Source: Bradyrhizobium forestalis (GTDB lineage Bacteria > Pseudomonadota > Alphaproteobacteria > Rhizobiales > Xanthobacteraceae). Taken from it: a DNA stretch of 64,000 nt. Each line of letters opens with the position of its first letter. The first letter of the stretch is position 1. The translations under genes were made by a program, and so were the position numbers. Below are positions 1 through 8,222 of this stretch, in pieces. Under the pieces are notes generated by a model. It was not told where the DNA came from. It ran no database searches and was given only the letters and a program-made list of their open reading frames with translations. The DNA is taken from NCBI RefSeq assembly GCF_002795245.1, contig NZ_PGVG01000002.1, positions 124,001-188,000 on the forward strand, read 5' to 3'.

Positions 1-1
1 G

Positions 2-184
2 CTCTGCATGTATTCGCTCGGCCTAATGGGCGTGATCTCGCCCTACGCCACCGGACCTGCGCCGATGTATTTCGGCAGCGGCTATATCGGGAAGGGGCAG
101 TTCTGGGCCTTTGGGCTGATCTTCGGGCTGCTCTATTTCGCGGGGCTCCTGCTGATCGTGCTGCCCTGGTTGAAGGTCTCCTGA
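2..184 (+). CDS. DASS/CitT-type anion transporter, C-terminal end (partial)
   Basis: The window opens inside a gene and only the last 60 codons are present, in a frame ending with TGA at 182-184. The peptide has the small-residue segment VISPYATGPAP followed by FGSGYIGKGQFW and a hydrophobic helix (FGLIFGLLYFAGLLLIVLPW). This arrangement is typical of the C-terminus of divalent anion:sodium symporter (DASS, SLC13/CitT) proteins, which import di- or tricarboxylates across the inner membrane. The substrate cannot be inferred from this fragment. It is followed by about 250 bp of non-coding DNA before metN, so it is probably a separate transcription unit. Confidence 0.7.
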   Translation, partial: LCMYSLGLMGVISPYATGPAPMYFGSGYIGKGQFWAFGLIFGLLYFAGLLLIVLPWLKVS

Positions 185-323
185 GCCAGGCTGGAGGCTG
201 ATACCCGACGAAGGAATATTCTTCTCCGGGAACGGATCGGGAAATCTTCGTCCAACTCCTGCCAAATATCTGAAATTGCAAGAAAGACGGGAAAAGGCGA
301 TGGTGCGTGCTGCGGTGCAGCGC

Positions 324-412
324 GTTCGTTCCGGATCCTCACCGCTGTCTCTCTCCCCGTCGCTCGATGCGACCTGGTTCCCATGTGCCCCCCGGGGCGC
401 GGGAACGCGAAC
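324..412 (+). promoter_or_regulatory. possible structured 5' leader of metNI
   Basis: The 250 bp before metN contain nested inverted repeats. An outer stem pairs GTTCGTTCC (324-332) with GGAACGCGAAC (402-412, a 2-nt bulge). Inside it are a perfect hairpin GTCGC-TCGAT-GCGAC (359-373) and the self-complementary CCCCGGGG (390-397). The structure ends 23 nt before the chosen start codon, a usual position for a cis-acting leader. I could not match it to the SAM-II consensus, the class common before methionine genes in alphaproteobacteria. High-GC DNA folds readily, so this may be chance. Confidence 0.3.
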
Positions 413-435
413 TATTGTGCATGAAGGCCGCCTCC

Positions 436-1560
436 ATGAATGCCCATCAATCGCTCGCCATCGGACAGCCGATCGCCAAGCTGGAAGCGATTTCACCCGC
501 CGCGGCTGAGGCGGATGCCATGGTGCGTTTCGAGCGCCTCTCAAAGACCTATCCGGCCTATCGCGGCAAGCCCGGCGTCAACGCGCTGCAAAGCATCGAC
601 TTCGCGATTCCGCGCGGTTCCATCACCGGTGTGATCGGCCGCTCCGGCGCCGGCAAGTCGAGCCTGGTGCGACTGATCAATGGGCTGGAGAAGCCGACCA
701 CGGGCCGCGTGATGGTCGACAACAAAGACATCTCGGCACTGACTGGCCGCGAGCTTCGGCTGGCGCAGCGCTCGATCGGCATGATCTTCCAGCACTTCAA
801 CCTGCTGTCGTCGCGCACCGCGGCCGACAACATCGCGCTGCCGCTCGAGATCGCCGGCTGGACCAAGGCGGACATCAAGGCGCGTGTCGCCGAGCTGCTG
901 GCGCTGGTCGGTATCGCCGACAAGCACGATCGCTATCCGTCAGAGCTCTCCGGCGGCCAGAAGCAGCGGGTCGGCATCGCGCGGGCGCTGGCGACGCGGC
1001 CGAGCGTGCTGCTGTCGGACGAGGCGACCTCGGCGCTCGATCCGCAAACCACGCGCGCGATCCTCGATCTGCTCGCCAACATCAACCGCGAGCTCGGGGT
1101 GACCATCGTGCTGATCACCCACGAAATGTCCGTGGTGCGCCAGCTCGCCAAGGAAGTCGTGGTGTTGGATGCCGGCCATGTCGTGGAGAGCGGTCATGTC
1201 GCCGACATCTTCACCCACCCGAAGCATCCGATCACGCAGTCCTTCCTGGCCGAGGTGATCGGCGACAGCTTGCCGGTCTCGCTTGCGAGCCGGATCGTTT
1301 CAGAGCCGTCCGCGGGCGGACAGGCCGTGATCCGCGTCCAGGTGCGTGGGGCAGGGGCCGGCGACACGGTGGTGGCCCGGCTCGCCCGCGAGCTTGGCCT
1401 CGACGTCGCGTTGCTGTCGGCCCGCATCGACGAGATCGGCGGCCGGCATGTGGGTTCGCTCGTTCTCGGTGTACCCGGCAGCGAGGACATGCAGGCGCGG
1501 GTTCTCGCCTGGCTCTCTCAATATCAATTCTCGGCGGAGCGCATCGGCTATGTCGCCTGA
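436..1560 (+). CDS. metN: methionine ABC transporter ATP-binding protein MetN
   Basis: ATPase subunit of the D/L-methionine importer, acting at the cytoplasmic face of the inner membrane with MetI. It shows Walker A GRSGAGKS, the Q-loop region (MIFQHFNLL), signature LSGGQ, Walker B VLLSDEATSALD and the H-loop ITHEMS. A C-terminal extension of about 100 residues fits the NIL/ACT-like methionine-sensing domain of MetN proteins. The frame is open from 307. I chose the ATG at 436 because GAAGG lies 8 nt upstream; the ATG at 421 has no ribosome site. The gene overlaps metI by 11 bp, so the two are translationally coupled. No metQ (binding lipoprotein) gene is present nearby. Confidence 0.9.
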   Translation: MNAHQSLAIGQPIAKLEAISPAAAEADAMVRFERLSKTYPAYRGKPGVNALQSIDFAIPRGSITGVIGRSGAGKSSLVRLINGLEKPTTGRVMVDNKDISALTGRELRLAQRSIGMIFQHFNLLSSRTAADNIALPLEIAGWTKADIKARVAELLALVGIADKHDRYPSELSGGQKQRVGIARALATRPSVLLSDEATSALDPQTTRAILDLLANINRELGVTIVLITHEMSVVRQLAKEVVVLDAGHVVESGHVADIFTHPKHPITQSFLAEVIGDSLPVSLASRIVSEPSAGGQAVIRVQVRGAGAGDTVVARLARELGLDVALLSARIDEIGGRHVGSLVLGVPGSEDMQARVLAWLSQYQFSAERIGYVA

Positions 1561-2215
1561 ACTCATCAACCTGATCATCCAGGCCACCTTTGAGAGCCTG
1601 TACATGGTCGGCATCGCGGCGCTGCTCGGCACCGCCTTCGGCCTGCCGCTCGGCGTCTTCCTTGCCACCAGCCGGAAGGGGGAGCTGTTCGCGGCGCCGC
1701 TCGTCAATCGCGTGCTCGGCATCATCGTCAATGCGACGCGGTCGACGCCCTTCATCATCCTGGTCGTCGCCATCATCCCGTTCACGCGCCTCATTGCCGG
1801 CACCTCGATCGGATCGACCGCTGCGATCGTGCCGCTGACCATCGCCTCGACGCCGTTCATCGCGCGCTTGGTCGAAGCTGCGATCCGCGAGGTGGATGGC
1901 GGTCTGATCGAGACAGCGTCGTCGTTCGGGGCCTCGCCGATGCAGATCGTGCTGAAGGTGCTGATCCCCGAGGCGCTGCCGGGTCTGCTGCTGGCGCTGA
2001 CGCTCGCTGTCGTCAGTCTGCTCGGCTACTCCGCGATGGTCGGCGCGGTCGGCGGCGGGGGCTTAGGCGATCTCGGCATCCGCTACGGCTACCAGCGCTT
2101 CATGCCGGAGATGATGCTGGCCGTCGTGGTCGTGCTGATCGCGCTGGTCCAGCTCGTCCAGAGCGCCGGCGATTATCTGGCGCGCCGGGTCAATCGCCGG
2201 CTGCGGCATCGCTGA
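1550..2215 (+). CDS. metI: methionine ABC transporter permease MetI
   Basis: Inner-membrane permease of the MetNI(Q) importer, 221 residues, the usual MetI length. It begins inside the end of metN (ATG at 1550). Five hydrophobic segments are visible, with the EAA-type cytoplasmic loop (IETASSFGASPMQIVLKVLIPEA) that docks onto MetN. The N-terminus (LINLIIQATFESLYMV) and the C-terminal SLLGYSAMVGAVGGGGLGDLGIRYGYQRF are strongly MetI-like. An inverted repeat follows the stop. The cognate binding protein must lie elsewhere, or the pair uses an unlinked MetQ. Confidence 0.92.
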   Translation: MSPELINLIIQATFESLYMVGIAALLGTAFGLPLGVFLATSRKGELFAAPLVNRVLGIIVNATRSTPFIILVVAIIPFTRLIAGTSIGSTAAIVPLTIASTPFIARLVEAAIREVDGGLIETASSFGASPMQIVLKVLIPEALPGLLLALTLAVVSLLGYSAMVGAVGGGGLGDLGIRYGYQRFMPEMMLAVVVVLIALVQLVQSAGDYLARRVNRRLRHR

Positions 2216-2219
2216 CCCG

Positions 2220-2266
2220 TTTCCAGATGTTGCCGACAGGCAGTTGTGTTTTTGCCTGTCTGGAAA
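2220..2266. terminator. bulged hairpin after metI, possible terminator
   Basis: TTTCCA (2220-2225) can pair with TGGAAA (2261-2266), and GACAGGCA (2235-2242) pairs perfectly with TGCCTGTC (2253-2260). Together they form a two-part stem with a 9-nt bulge on the left, starting 5 bp after the metI stop. No long T-tract follows, so it is a weak intrinsic terminator or an mRNA 3' stabiliser. Confidence 0.45.
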
Positions 2267-2321
2267 CATTCCAAACTCCGAAGCACGCCTGAGCGCATTC
2301 GCCGCACGCGCTGCGCACACG

Positions 2322-2338
2322 TCTGGAGAGATTCTAAC
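2322..2338 (+). promoter_or_regulatory. candidate iron control element (Irr/ICE box)
   Basis: The 17-mer TCTGGAGAGATTCTAAC matches the Bradyrhizobium/Rhodopseudomonas iron control element consensus TTTRGAAYNRTTCYAAA (recalled from memory) at 13 of 17 positions, counting the N. The right half TTCTAA is intact. It lies 72 bp upstream of the TonB receptor start, where an Irr-responsive promoter element would be expected. The left half is degenerate, so this is a suggestion only. Confidence 0.35.
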
Positions 2339-2410
2339 GTCGTTCCTATCGCACTCGGAAACCGCCTGAGTTAGGGCGGGGCATCAAAAACGATACCGGC
2401 GAAGCCGGCA

Positions 2411-4726
2411 GTGCGTGGGGCCTCGAAAGACGTGACCGACTTCCAATTTTCTTCGCGTGGCGACACGCGTCGTCGACAGATTCAGGTGTTTTTCCTCGGG
2501 GCGGTCAGCACATTCTCCCTCGTCGTTCCCTTCGGTTCCGTGGAGGCGCAGACGCAAATTCCTGAAGTCACCGTGGAAGCGCCGGCGCAGCGCGCCCGTC
2601 CGGCGGCGATTGCTTCGTCGCGAAGGGCGGCAGCGACACGCACCGCCCGCGCCAATCGTCGCGCCCCGGCGCAGCAGGCCACGCCGAATCAGTCGGCATC
2701 ATCGAATGGCACCACGGGCGAACGCGCCAATGGTCCGGTGCGCGGTTTCGTCGCGACGCGGAGCGGCACCGCCACCAAGACCGATACGCCGCTGATCGAA
2801 ACGCCGCAGTCGGTATCCGTCATCACCACCGATCAGATCAGGAACCAGGGCGCGGTCTCGATCGGCGAGGCCCTGCGCTACACCGCCGGGGTCAGCGGCG
2901 ACGTCAATGGCGGCTCGGACACCCGCTTCGGCGGCCTCCAGATCCGCGGCTTCGACATGACCATGCCGGGCCTTTACGTCGACGGCTTGCGGATTCCCTC
3001 CAGCAACTACGTGCACTTCAATGGCCTCGATCCCTATGGTGCCGAGCGCATCGAGGTACTCAAGGGCCCGTCCTCTGCCATGTATGGCGGCAGCGGCACC
3101 GGCGGCATCCTCAACTACGTGACCAAGCTGCCGACCGCGCAGCAGTTCGGCGAGGTGTCGATCTCCGGTGGCAGCTTCAACCGCTATCAGGGCCAGTTCG
3201 ACATGGGCGGCCCTGCCAACAAGGAAGGCACCGTGCTGTGGCGCCTGACCGGCGTCGTGCGCGACGGCGAGACCCAGGTCGACTTCAGCAAGGACAATCG
3301 CGTCTTCATCGCGCCCGCCGTCACCTTCAAGCCGAACGAGGACACCACAATCACCTTGCTCGCCAACTACCAGAAGGACCGGGCAGGGTGGGGCCTCCAG
3401 TTCCTGCCGGCCTCGGGTACGGTGTGGCCGAACAACGGCCGCACCATCCCGGTCTCGTTCTTCGCGGGCGTGCCGAGCTTCGACGCGTTCAATACCGAGA
3501 TCGCGACCGCCGGCTACCAGCTCTCGCACGATTTCACCGACTACCTCACGTTCCGCCAGAACCTGCGCTATGCCTACCAGCACAACGAGGAAAAGGTGTT
3601 TTACGGCGGCGGTTATACCGACGAAGCCGCGGGACAGCTCGCGCGCTATGGCAGCTACAGCAACTCCTACATCAACTCCTTCGCGGTGGATAACCAGCTC
3701 CAGGGCAAGTTCAACACCGGCATTCTCAGCCACACCACGCTGGTTGGCATCGACTACCGCAACACCAGGTTTCGCGACACCGCCTTCGGCGTCACGACGT
3801 CGGCGCCCGAGATCAACGTCTTCAATCCGGTCTACAGCTACGACTGGACCATCGGCGGCATGAACGACAACACCGGCGTCAAGCAGTCGCAGGTGGGTCT
3901 CTATGCGCAGGATCAGATCAAGCTCGGCCGGCTCTCATTCCAGCTCGGCGGCCGCCAGGATTTCGTGACGACGCAGGTCGACAACGGCATCGCCAACACC
4001 ACGGTCGCGAAGGACGCCTCGGCTTTCACCGGCCGCGCCGCCGTGATGTACAATTTCGACAATGGCGTCGCGCCCTATTTCAGCTACTCGGAATCGTTCC
4101 TGCCGGTGCTCGCGACCGGTTTTGGCGGACAGATGCTCAATCCCGAGACCGGCGTCCAGTACGAGGTCGGCGTCAAGTACCAGCCGCTCGGCTGGAACGC
4201 GCTGTTCACCTTCGCCGCGTTCGACCTGACGCGCGACAACGTCGTCACCTACGTGCCTGCGGCCACCTTTGCCGAACAGACCGGGCAGGTGAAGTCGCGC
4301 GGCATCGAGCTCGAAGGCACAATGTCGCTCGCCGACGGCTGGAACCTGCGCGCGGCCTATGCCTATGTCGACGCCATGGTCACGCAGGATCCGGTGAATG
4401 TCGGCAAGGCGCCGGTCACCGTGCCGCTCAACCGCGCCTCGCTGTGGAGCGACTATACGCTGCAGAACGGGCCGCTCGCCGGCCTGCAGTTCGGCGGCGG
4501 CATCCGCTATGTCGGCGCGACCTGGGGCGACGACGCCAACACCTTCAAGGTGGGCGCCTCGACCGTGCTGGATGCGCTCTTGGCCTACACCCATGACAAT
4601 TGGCGGCTGTCGCTGAACGTGACCAACCTTGCCGACACGCGCTATGTCGCTGCCTGCTACAGCCTGGCGGGCTGTTTCTATGCCGAGGGGCGCAAGGCGA
4701 TCGGCAAGCTGACCTATCGCTGGTGA
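2411..4726 (+). CDS. TonB-dependent siderophore receptor
   Basis: Outer-membrane beta-barrel receptor of 771 residues, a normal length, that imports ferric-siderophore complexes using TonB energy. After a basic N-terminus there is a signal-like hydrophobic stretch (VFFLGAVSTFSLVVPF) and an Ala-rich mature start with a TonB-box-like IPEVTVEAP near residue 50. An Ala/Arg-rich linker leads to the plug domain (TPQSVSVITTDQIRNQG; GGLQIRGFD; ERIEVLKGPSSAMYGG), then a barrel ending in a C-terminal aromatic (LTYRW). The plug motifs are those of the FhuA/FoxA-like siderophore subfamily. The start is a GTG; other starts before the signal sequence are possible. A candidate ICE box lies upstream and a PepSY membrane protein follows 61 bp downstream. 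Confidence 0.9.
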   Translation: MRGASKDVTDFQFSSRGDTRRRQIQVFFLGAVSTFSLVVPFGSVEAQTQIPEVTVEAPAQRARPAAIASSRRAAATRTARANRRAPAQQATPNQSASSNGTTGERANGPVRGFVATRSGTATKTDTPLIETPQSVSVITTDQIRNQGAVSIGEALRYTAGVSGDVNGGSDTRFGGLQIRGFDMTMPGLYVDGLRIPSSNYVHFNGLDPYGAERIEVLKGPSSAMYGGSGTGGILNYVTKLPTAQQFGEVSISGGSFNRYQGQFDMGGPANKEGTVLWRLTGVVRDGETQVDFSKDNRVFIAPAVTFKPNEDTTITLLANYQKDRAGWGLQFLPASGTVWPNNGRTIPVSFFAGVPSFDAFNTEIATAGYQLSHDFTDYLTFRQNLRYAYQHNEEKVFYGGGYTDEAAGQLARYGSYSNSYINSFAVDNQLQGKFNTGILSHTTLVGIDYRNTRFRDTAFGVTTSAPEINVFNPVYSYDWTIGGMNDNTGVKQSQVGLYAQDQIKLGRLSFQLGGRQDFVTTQVDNGIANTTVAKDASAFTGRAAVMYNFDNGVAPYFSYSESFLPVLATGFGGQMLNPETGVQYEVGVKYQPLGWNALFTFAAFDLTRDNVVTYVPAATFAEQTGQVKSRGIELEGTMSLADGWNLRAAYAYVDAMVTQDPVNVGKAPVTVPLNRASLWSDYTLQNGPLAGLQFGGGIRYVGATWGDDANTFKVGASTVLDALLAYTHDNWRLSLNVTNLADTRYVAACYSLAGCFYAEGRKAIGKLTYRW

Positions 4727-4787
4727 GTTCGAACGGAAGACGGTCCGGCACTGGGGGGCCGGATCCGCTGGATGAGAGTGGAAGACG

Positions 4788-6080
4788 ATGAGAGCGATAT
4801 TCGGCAGGCTGCATCGCTGGGCGGGACTGCTCACGGCCGGATTCCTGTTCTTCTCCGGCATCACCGGCGCGATCATCTCCTGGGATCACGAGATCGACGA
4901 CGTCCTGAACAGCCATCTGTTCGACGTCAGCAGCAAGGGGCCGGCGATTCCCTCGATCGAGCTCGCCAAGATGATCGAGCAGCGCGATCCCCGTGCGCGC
5001 GTCGTTTATCTCTTCATGACGCCGGAGCAGGGCCACTCGCTGTGGTTCTTCGTCATGCCGCGGATCGATCCCGCAACCGGCAAGCGTTACCCGCTCGACT
5101 ACAATCAGGTCTTCCTCGATCCCAACACCGGTGCGGAGTTAGGCCGGCGCTATTGGGGCGCAGTGTGGCCCGTCACGCGCGAGAACTTCGTCTCGTTCCT
5201 TTACAAGCTGCACTACACGATGCACATCCCCGAATTCTGGGGTAGCGACCGCTGGGGCATGCGCGTGCTCGGCATCATCGCCATCATCTGGACCATCGAT
5301 TGCTTCGTCGGCTTCTACCTGACGCTGCCCTCGCGCCGGCGCGCCAAAGCGGCGCGGGCGCCCGCCGTCACGCGCCAGCTCGAGCGTGGCTTCTGGGCGC
5401 GCTGGGCGCCGGCCTGGACCATCAAGACCTCGGGCAGCGCTTACCGGATCAATTTCGACATCCATCGCGCCTTCAGCCTCTGGACCTGGAGCGTGCTGTT
5501 CATCATCGCCTTCACGGCGTTCTCGCTGAACCTCTATTTCGAGGTGTTCTCACCGCTGATGAAGATGGTGTCGAATTACACGCCGACGCCTTATGAGCAG
5601 CGGCCGTATCGCGATCTCGACGATCCCATCGAGCCCAAGGTCACCTTCGCCGACATTGCCGCGCGCGCTGCCGCGGACGGCAAGGCGCGCGGGTGGTCCA
5701 CCCCGGTCGGTTCGATCAATTACGGCCCGGCCCATGGCGTCTATGCCGCCGCCTTCTTCCACCCCGGCGACGACCACGGCGCCGGCGGCGTCGGCCCGGC
5801 TCAGCTCTATTACGACAGCGAGGACGGCCGCCCCATTGGCGAGCGGCTGCCCTGGGTCGGCACCGCCGCGGACATCTTCGTGCAGGCGCAGTTTCCGCTG
5901 CATTCGGGCCGCATCGTCGGATTGTTCGGACGGATCCTGATCTCGGTCATGGGGCTCGTGGTGGCCGCGCTCTCGGTCACCGGCGTCGTGATCTGGTGGC
6001 GCAAGCGCCGCGCCCGCGTCCGCGTGCGCGAGACCGCCGCGATGCGCCTGACCCGGCAGCAACTCACGCCGGCAGAGTAG
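4788..6080 (+). CDS. PepSY-associated TM helix protein, probable siderophore-iron reductase partner
   Basis: Inner-membrane protein of 430 residues in the PepSY_TM family. It opens with RLHRWAGLLTAGFLFFSGITGAIISW, the typical first helix with a haem-ligand-like His. Further helices lie near residues 155-180, 225-250 and 370-395 (ISVMGLVVAALSVTGVVIWW, followed by the RKRR stop-transfer). Family members sit beside TonB receptors and are thought to take part in reductive release of iron from siderophores. The gene starts 61 bp after the receptor stop on the same strand, so co-transcription is likely. The reductase role is inferred from family context. Confidence 0.85.
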   Translation: MRAIFGRLHRWAGLLTAGFLFFSGITGAIISWDHEIDDVLNSHLFDVSSKGPAIPSIELAKMIEQRDPRARVVYLFMTPEQGHSLWFFVMPRIDPATGKRYPLDYNQVFLDPNTGAELGRRYWGAVWPVTRENFVSFLYKLHYTMHIPEFWGSDRWGMRVLGIIAIIWTIDCFVGFYLTLPSRRRAKAARAPAVTRQLERGFWARWAPAWTIKTSGSAYRINFDIHRAFSLWTWSVLFIIAFTAFSLNLYFEVFSPLMKMVSNYTPTPYEQRPYRDLDDPIEPKVTFADIAARAAADGKARGWSTPVGSINYGPAHGVYAAAFFHPGDDHGAGGVGPAQLYYDSEDGRPIGERLPWVGTAADIFVQAQFPLHSGRIVGLFGRILISVMGLVVAALSVTGVVIWWRKRRARVRVRETAAMRLTRQQLTPAE

Positions 6081-6162
6081 GGCACCCGCATTCAAGGGAT
6101 GAACCTTCGCCCCCGGCGCCGGCACAAAGACTGGAGATCGCTCCCAGTCTTCCGGAATTGCA

Positions 6163-6978
6163 ATGAGATCGCTCGCCTTGCTCTGCCTGCTCGTCTTCGG
6201 GTCCTGCGCACATGCGGCCGCGCCCGAGCAGCACTATCTCGACCTGCGCGACCGCTACATCGTCAAATTCTCGAAGGCCAAGGAGAGCGAGGATACCTCG
6301 AAGCAGCATGACGCGGCACTCAGGGAGCTCGCCGCCGCGCTGCGCACGCTGGTGGGCCCGGTCACGATCAAGGGGCTTCCGGCCGACGGCAAGTCGAACG
6401 TCGATACGCTGTTCAAGGACGACGTCGGCTTTGGTCATCTCGACGGCCTCGGTTTCGCCACCGAAGGTGACAAGCTGCAAGCGGTGGTGACCACGACCGG
6501 GTTGCTCAAGCACTGGCTTGCCGAGCACCGCGAGGACGGCATGCCACAGGAGATCGGCGCGGCGCTCAGGTCGGACCGCTTCTACTACTACGCCATTCAG
6601 GACGCCGCCTTCGCGAAATATGCGGACCTGCCGGTCACCAAGCCCGCCGGCGCGAGCGCCTCGGCCGCGGTGCTCGGCGTGCGTGGCAATGGCGGCCTCA
6701 AGGGGCCGCCGAGCGAGATTGGCGTGGTTGCGATCCAGGGCGACAAGGTCTTCTATCTTGCCGCAACCGACGCCGTGAAGACGGCCGAAATCCCGGCCTG
6801 CGAGAAGGTCTGGAAGCAGATGATGGCCAGGAAGACCCCGCAGGACGCCATGGCCCGCGAAGACCAGGCGATGGACGCCTACACCAAGTGCTTTGCCAGG
6901 GAAGCGCCGAGCCAGAGCTGGTTCGCGGCTGCCGTCAAGAAGGCACAGAGCCAGCTGGATCTGCTGCCGCTGCGCTAA
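6163..6978 (+). CDS. secreted protein of unknown function
   Basis: A 271-residue protein with a clear Sec signal peptide (MRSLALLCLLVFGSCAHA, cleavage near residue 19). The mature part is soluble, alpha/beta-like and without transmembrane segments. Two cysteines near the C-terminus (PACEKVW and YTKCFA) could form a disulfide, consistent with a periplasmic location. I do not recognise a catalytic motif. It lies 82 bp downstream of the PepSY gene on the same strand, so it may belong to the iron-uptake transcript. The stop codon overlaps the left edge of a repeat element. Confidence 0.7.
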   Translation: MRSLALLCLLVFGSCAHAAAPEQHYLDLRDRYIVKFSKAKESEDTSKQHDAALRELAAALRTLVGPVTIKGLPADGKSNVDTLFKDDVGFGHLDGLGFATEGDKLQAVVTTTGLLKHWLAEHREDGMPQEIGAALRSDRFYYYAIQDAAFAKYADLPVTKPAGASASAAVLGVRGNGGLKGPPSEIGVVAIQGDKVFYLAATDAVKTAEIPACEKVWKQMMARKTPQDAMAREDQAMDAYTKCFAREAPSQSWFAAAVKKAQSQLDLLPLR

Positions 6979-7242
6979 AGCGCGATGAAATGAGGCTTTG
7001 ATCGCGCAACGACGGAGGTGCGCTCCCTCTCCCGCTTGCGGGAGAGGGGTGGGGAGAGGGTGCTTCCGCAATGGGACAATCCCCAAGAGGAGAAAGCCCT
7101 CACCCGGCGCTTCGCCATAGCCGAGGCTTTGCCTCGGCGTTTCTTAAGATGACGGCCGCCGGAGGCGGCCTACGCCTCTTCCGCAAGCAGGAGAGGTGAA
7201 CGAGCCGCGACAATCGATTCAACCTAAAGCCATTTCGCGCTA
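6977..7242. repeat. MITE-like palindromic intergenic element (~266 bp)
   Basis: The stretch is bounded by imperfect inverted ends. The left end carries AGCGCGATGAAATGAGGCTTT (from 6979). The right end read on the minus strand carries AGCGCGAAATGGCTTTAGG (from 7241). Inside are a perfect 11-bp hairpin CCCTCTCCCGC-TT-GCGGGAGAGGG (7025-7048), a purine-rich GGGGTGGGGAGAGGG run, and further GC-rich palindromes (for example GCCGAGGCTTTGCCTCGGC). A second copy-like CGCAAGCAGGAGAGG motif lies near 7180. No protein is encoded. The remaining 236 bp up to 7478 show nothing recognisable beyond the promoter expected for the next gene. Confidence 0.55.
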
Positions 7243-7478
7243 GGGTCTGTACCGGGCCGGGTGGCGTCAGCCAAGTGAAGACCAATTTCACGACGAAATC
7301 ACGCTCGAACAATTACGAAAGCACGGTGCCGCCAGATCAGCCAGCGCGGCATCGACGCAGGGCTCCTGCACGCCCTATAAAGGATCTTTCGCCTTGCAAC
7401 TTTATCGCTAGTTTTTCCAGGGAGCAATCATCCCCCGTGTTGCAATCGATGGCCGTCGATTTGGGAGCATAAGCGGCG

Positions 7479-8168
7479 ATGACACCACAGATCGAGTACG
7501 TTCTCGGCGCCACGGTCCTGTCGATCGCGCTTGGTCTGCTGATCGGCTTTGCCTACGCGCGCGGTTACCGCGGGATGTTGCTCTCGGCCTCGTTCGTTCA
7601 CGCCTGCGTCGTCATTGTGCCGCTGACAGCGTTGGTGATGCACACGATCCGCTCGGCCACGGCGTTCGACAACGCCAACCGGGCCATGGGCGAGGGGTTT
7701 GCCTTCGCGTTGATCGGTCTTCTGGGCCTCATCCGATTCCGAACGATCGTCCGCGACACGCGAGAGTTCACCTTCGTCTTCATATCGATCGTGACAGGCG
7801 TTGGCATCGGAGGCGGCCAGTTCGTTCTGACCGCCGGCGGATGCGTATTCGTGCTGATCCTCCTGATCGTTTTGGAGCGCATAAAGTTCGGCACACCGCG
7901 CGCGCCCTCGCTGCGCGTCAGGGCGACGGGCGCCGAAGATGCATTCGCACAGTATGAAACCGCCCTGAGACGCGTTGCCGAACGGGTCAATTCCGTGTCC
8001 TTGCGGCACACAGCCGATGGCGGCACGACCTACACGTTTGAGATTGTCGCCGGCGTCGGCCAAGACATCCCGAGCATCGCTGTGACCGTTCGCGCCGTAC
8101 CAGGAACGTCGGAGGTCAACGTCGTTCGCCTGCAGCGCGGCAAAGGCGCGGAAGGGGATGGGGACTGA
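7479..8168 (+). CDS. DUF4956-like membrane protein
   Basis: A 229-residue protein with a membrane half and a cytoplasmic half. Four hydrophobic segments span residues 1-130. Within them the stretch GLLGLIRFRTIVRDTREFTFVFISIVTGVG fits the signature of the DUF4956 family (an R-F-R-T loop between helices). The C-terminal 90 residues form a soluble alpha/beta domain. DUF4956 proteins often accompany CYTH/VTC-type polyphosphate or spore-coat genes, but no such partner is seen here. It converges on nosX with a short hairpin between the two. Function unknown. Confidence 0.65.
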   Translation: MTPQIEYVLGATVLSIALGLLIGFAYARGYRGMLLSASFVHACVVIVPLTALVMHTIRSATAFDNANRAMGEGFAFALIGLLGLIRFRTIVRDTREFTFVFISIVTGVGIGGGQFVLTAGGCVFVLILLIVLERIKFGTPRAPSLRVRATGAEDAFAQYETALRRVAERVNSVSLRHTADGGTTYTFEIVAGVGQDIPSIAVTVRAVPGTSEVNVVRLQRGKGAEGDGD

Positions 8169-8192
8169 GACTTGCGGAAACGTCGGCAAGTC
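8169..8192. terminator. inverted repeat between convergent genes
   Basis: GACTTGC (8169-8175) and GCAAGTC (8186-8192) are perfect complements around a 10-nt loop. They lie immediately after the DUF4956-like gene stop and 31 bp before the nosX stop on the other strand. The position between two convergent genes suggests a bidirectional terminator, although there is no U-tract. Confidence 0.4.
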
Positions 8193-8222
8193 GATCCAGA
8201 CAACGCGGCCCATCCGGACAGA

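Noticed and set aside
185..435. SAM-II riboswitch before metN
   Set aside because: The consensus pseudoknot sequence could not be matched; only a general folded leader is claimed.
7025..7048. CRISPR-like or terminator-only reading of the CCCTCTCCCGC hairpin
   Set aside because: It is a single hairpin inside a larger repeat element, with no regularly spaced direct repeats.
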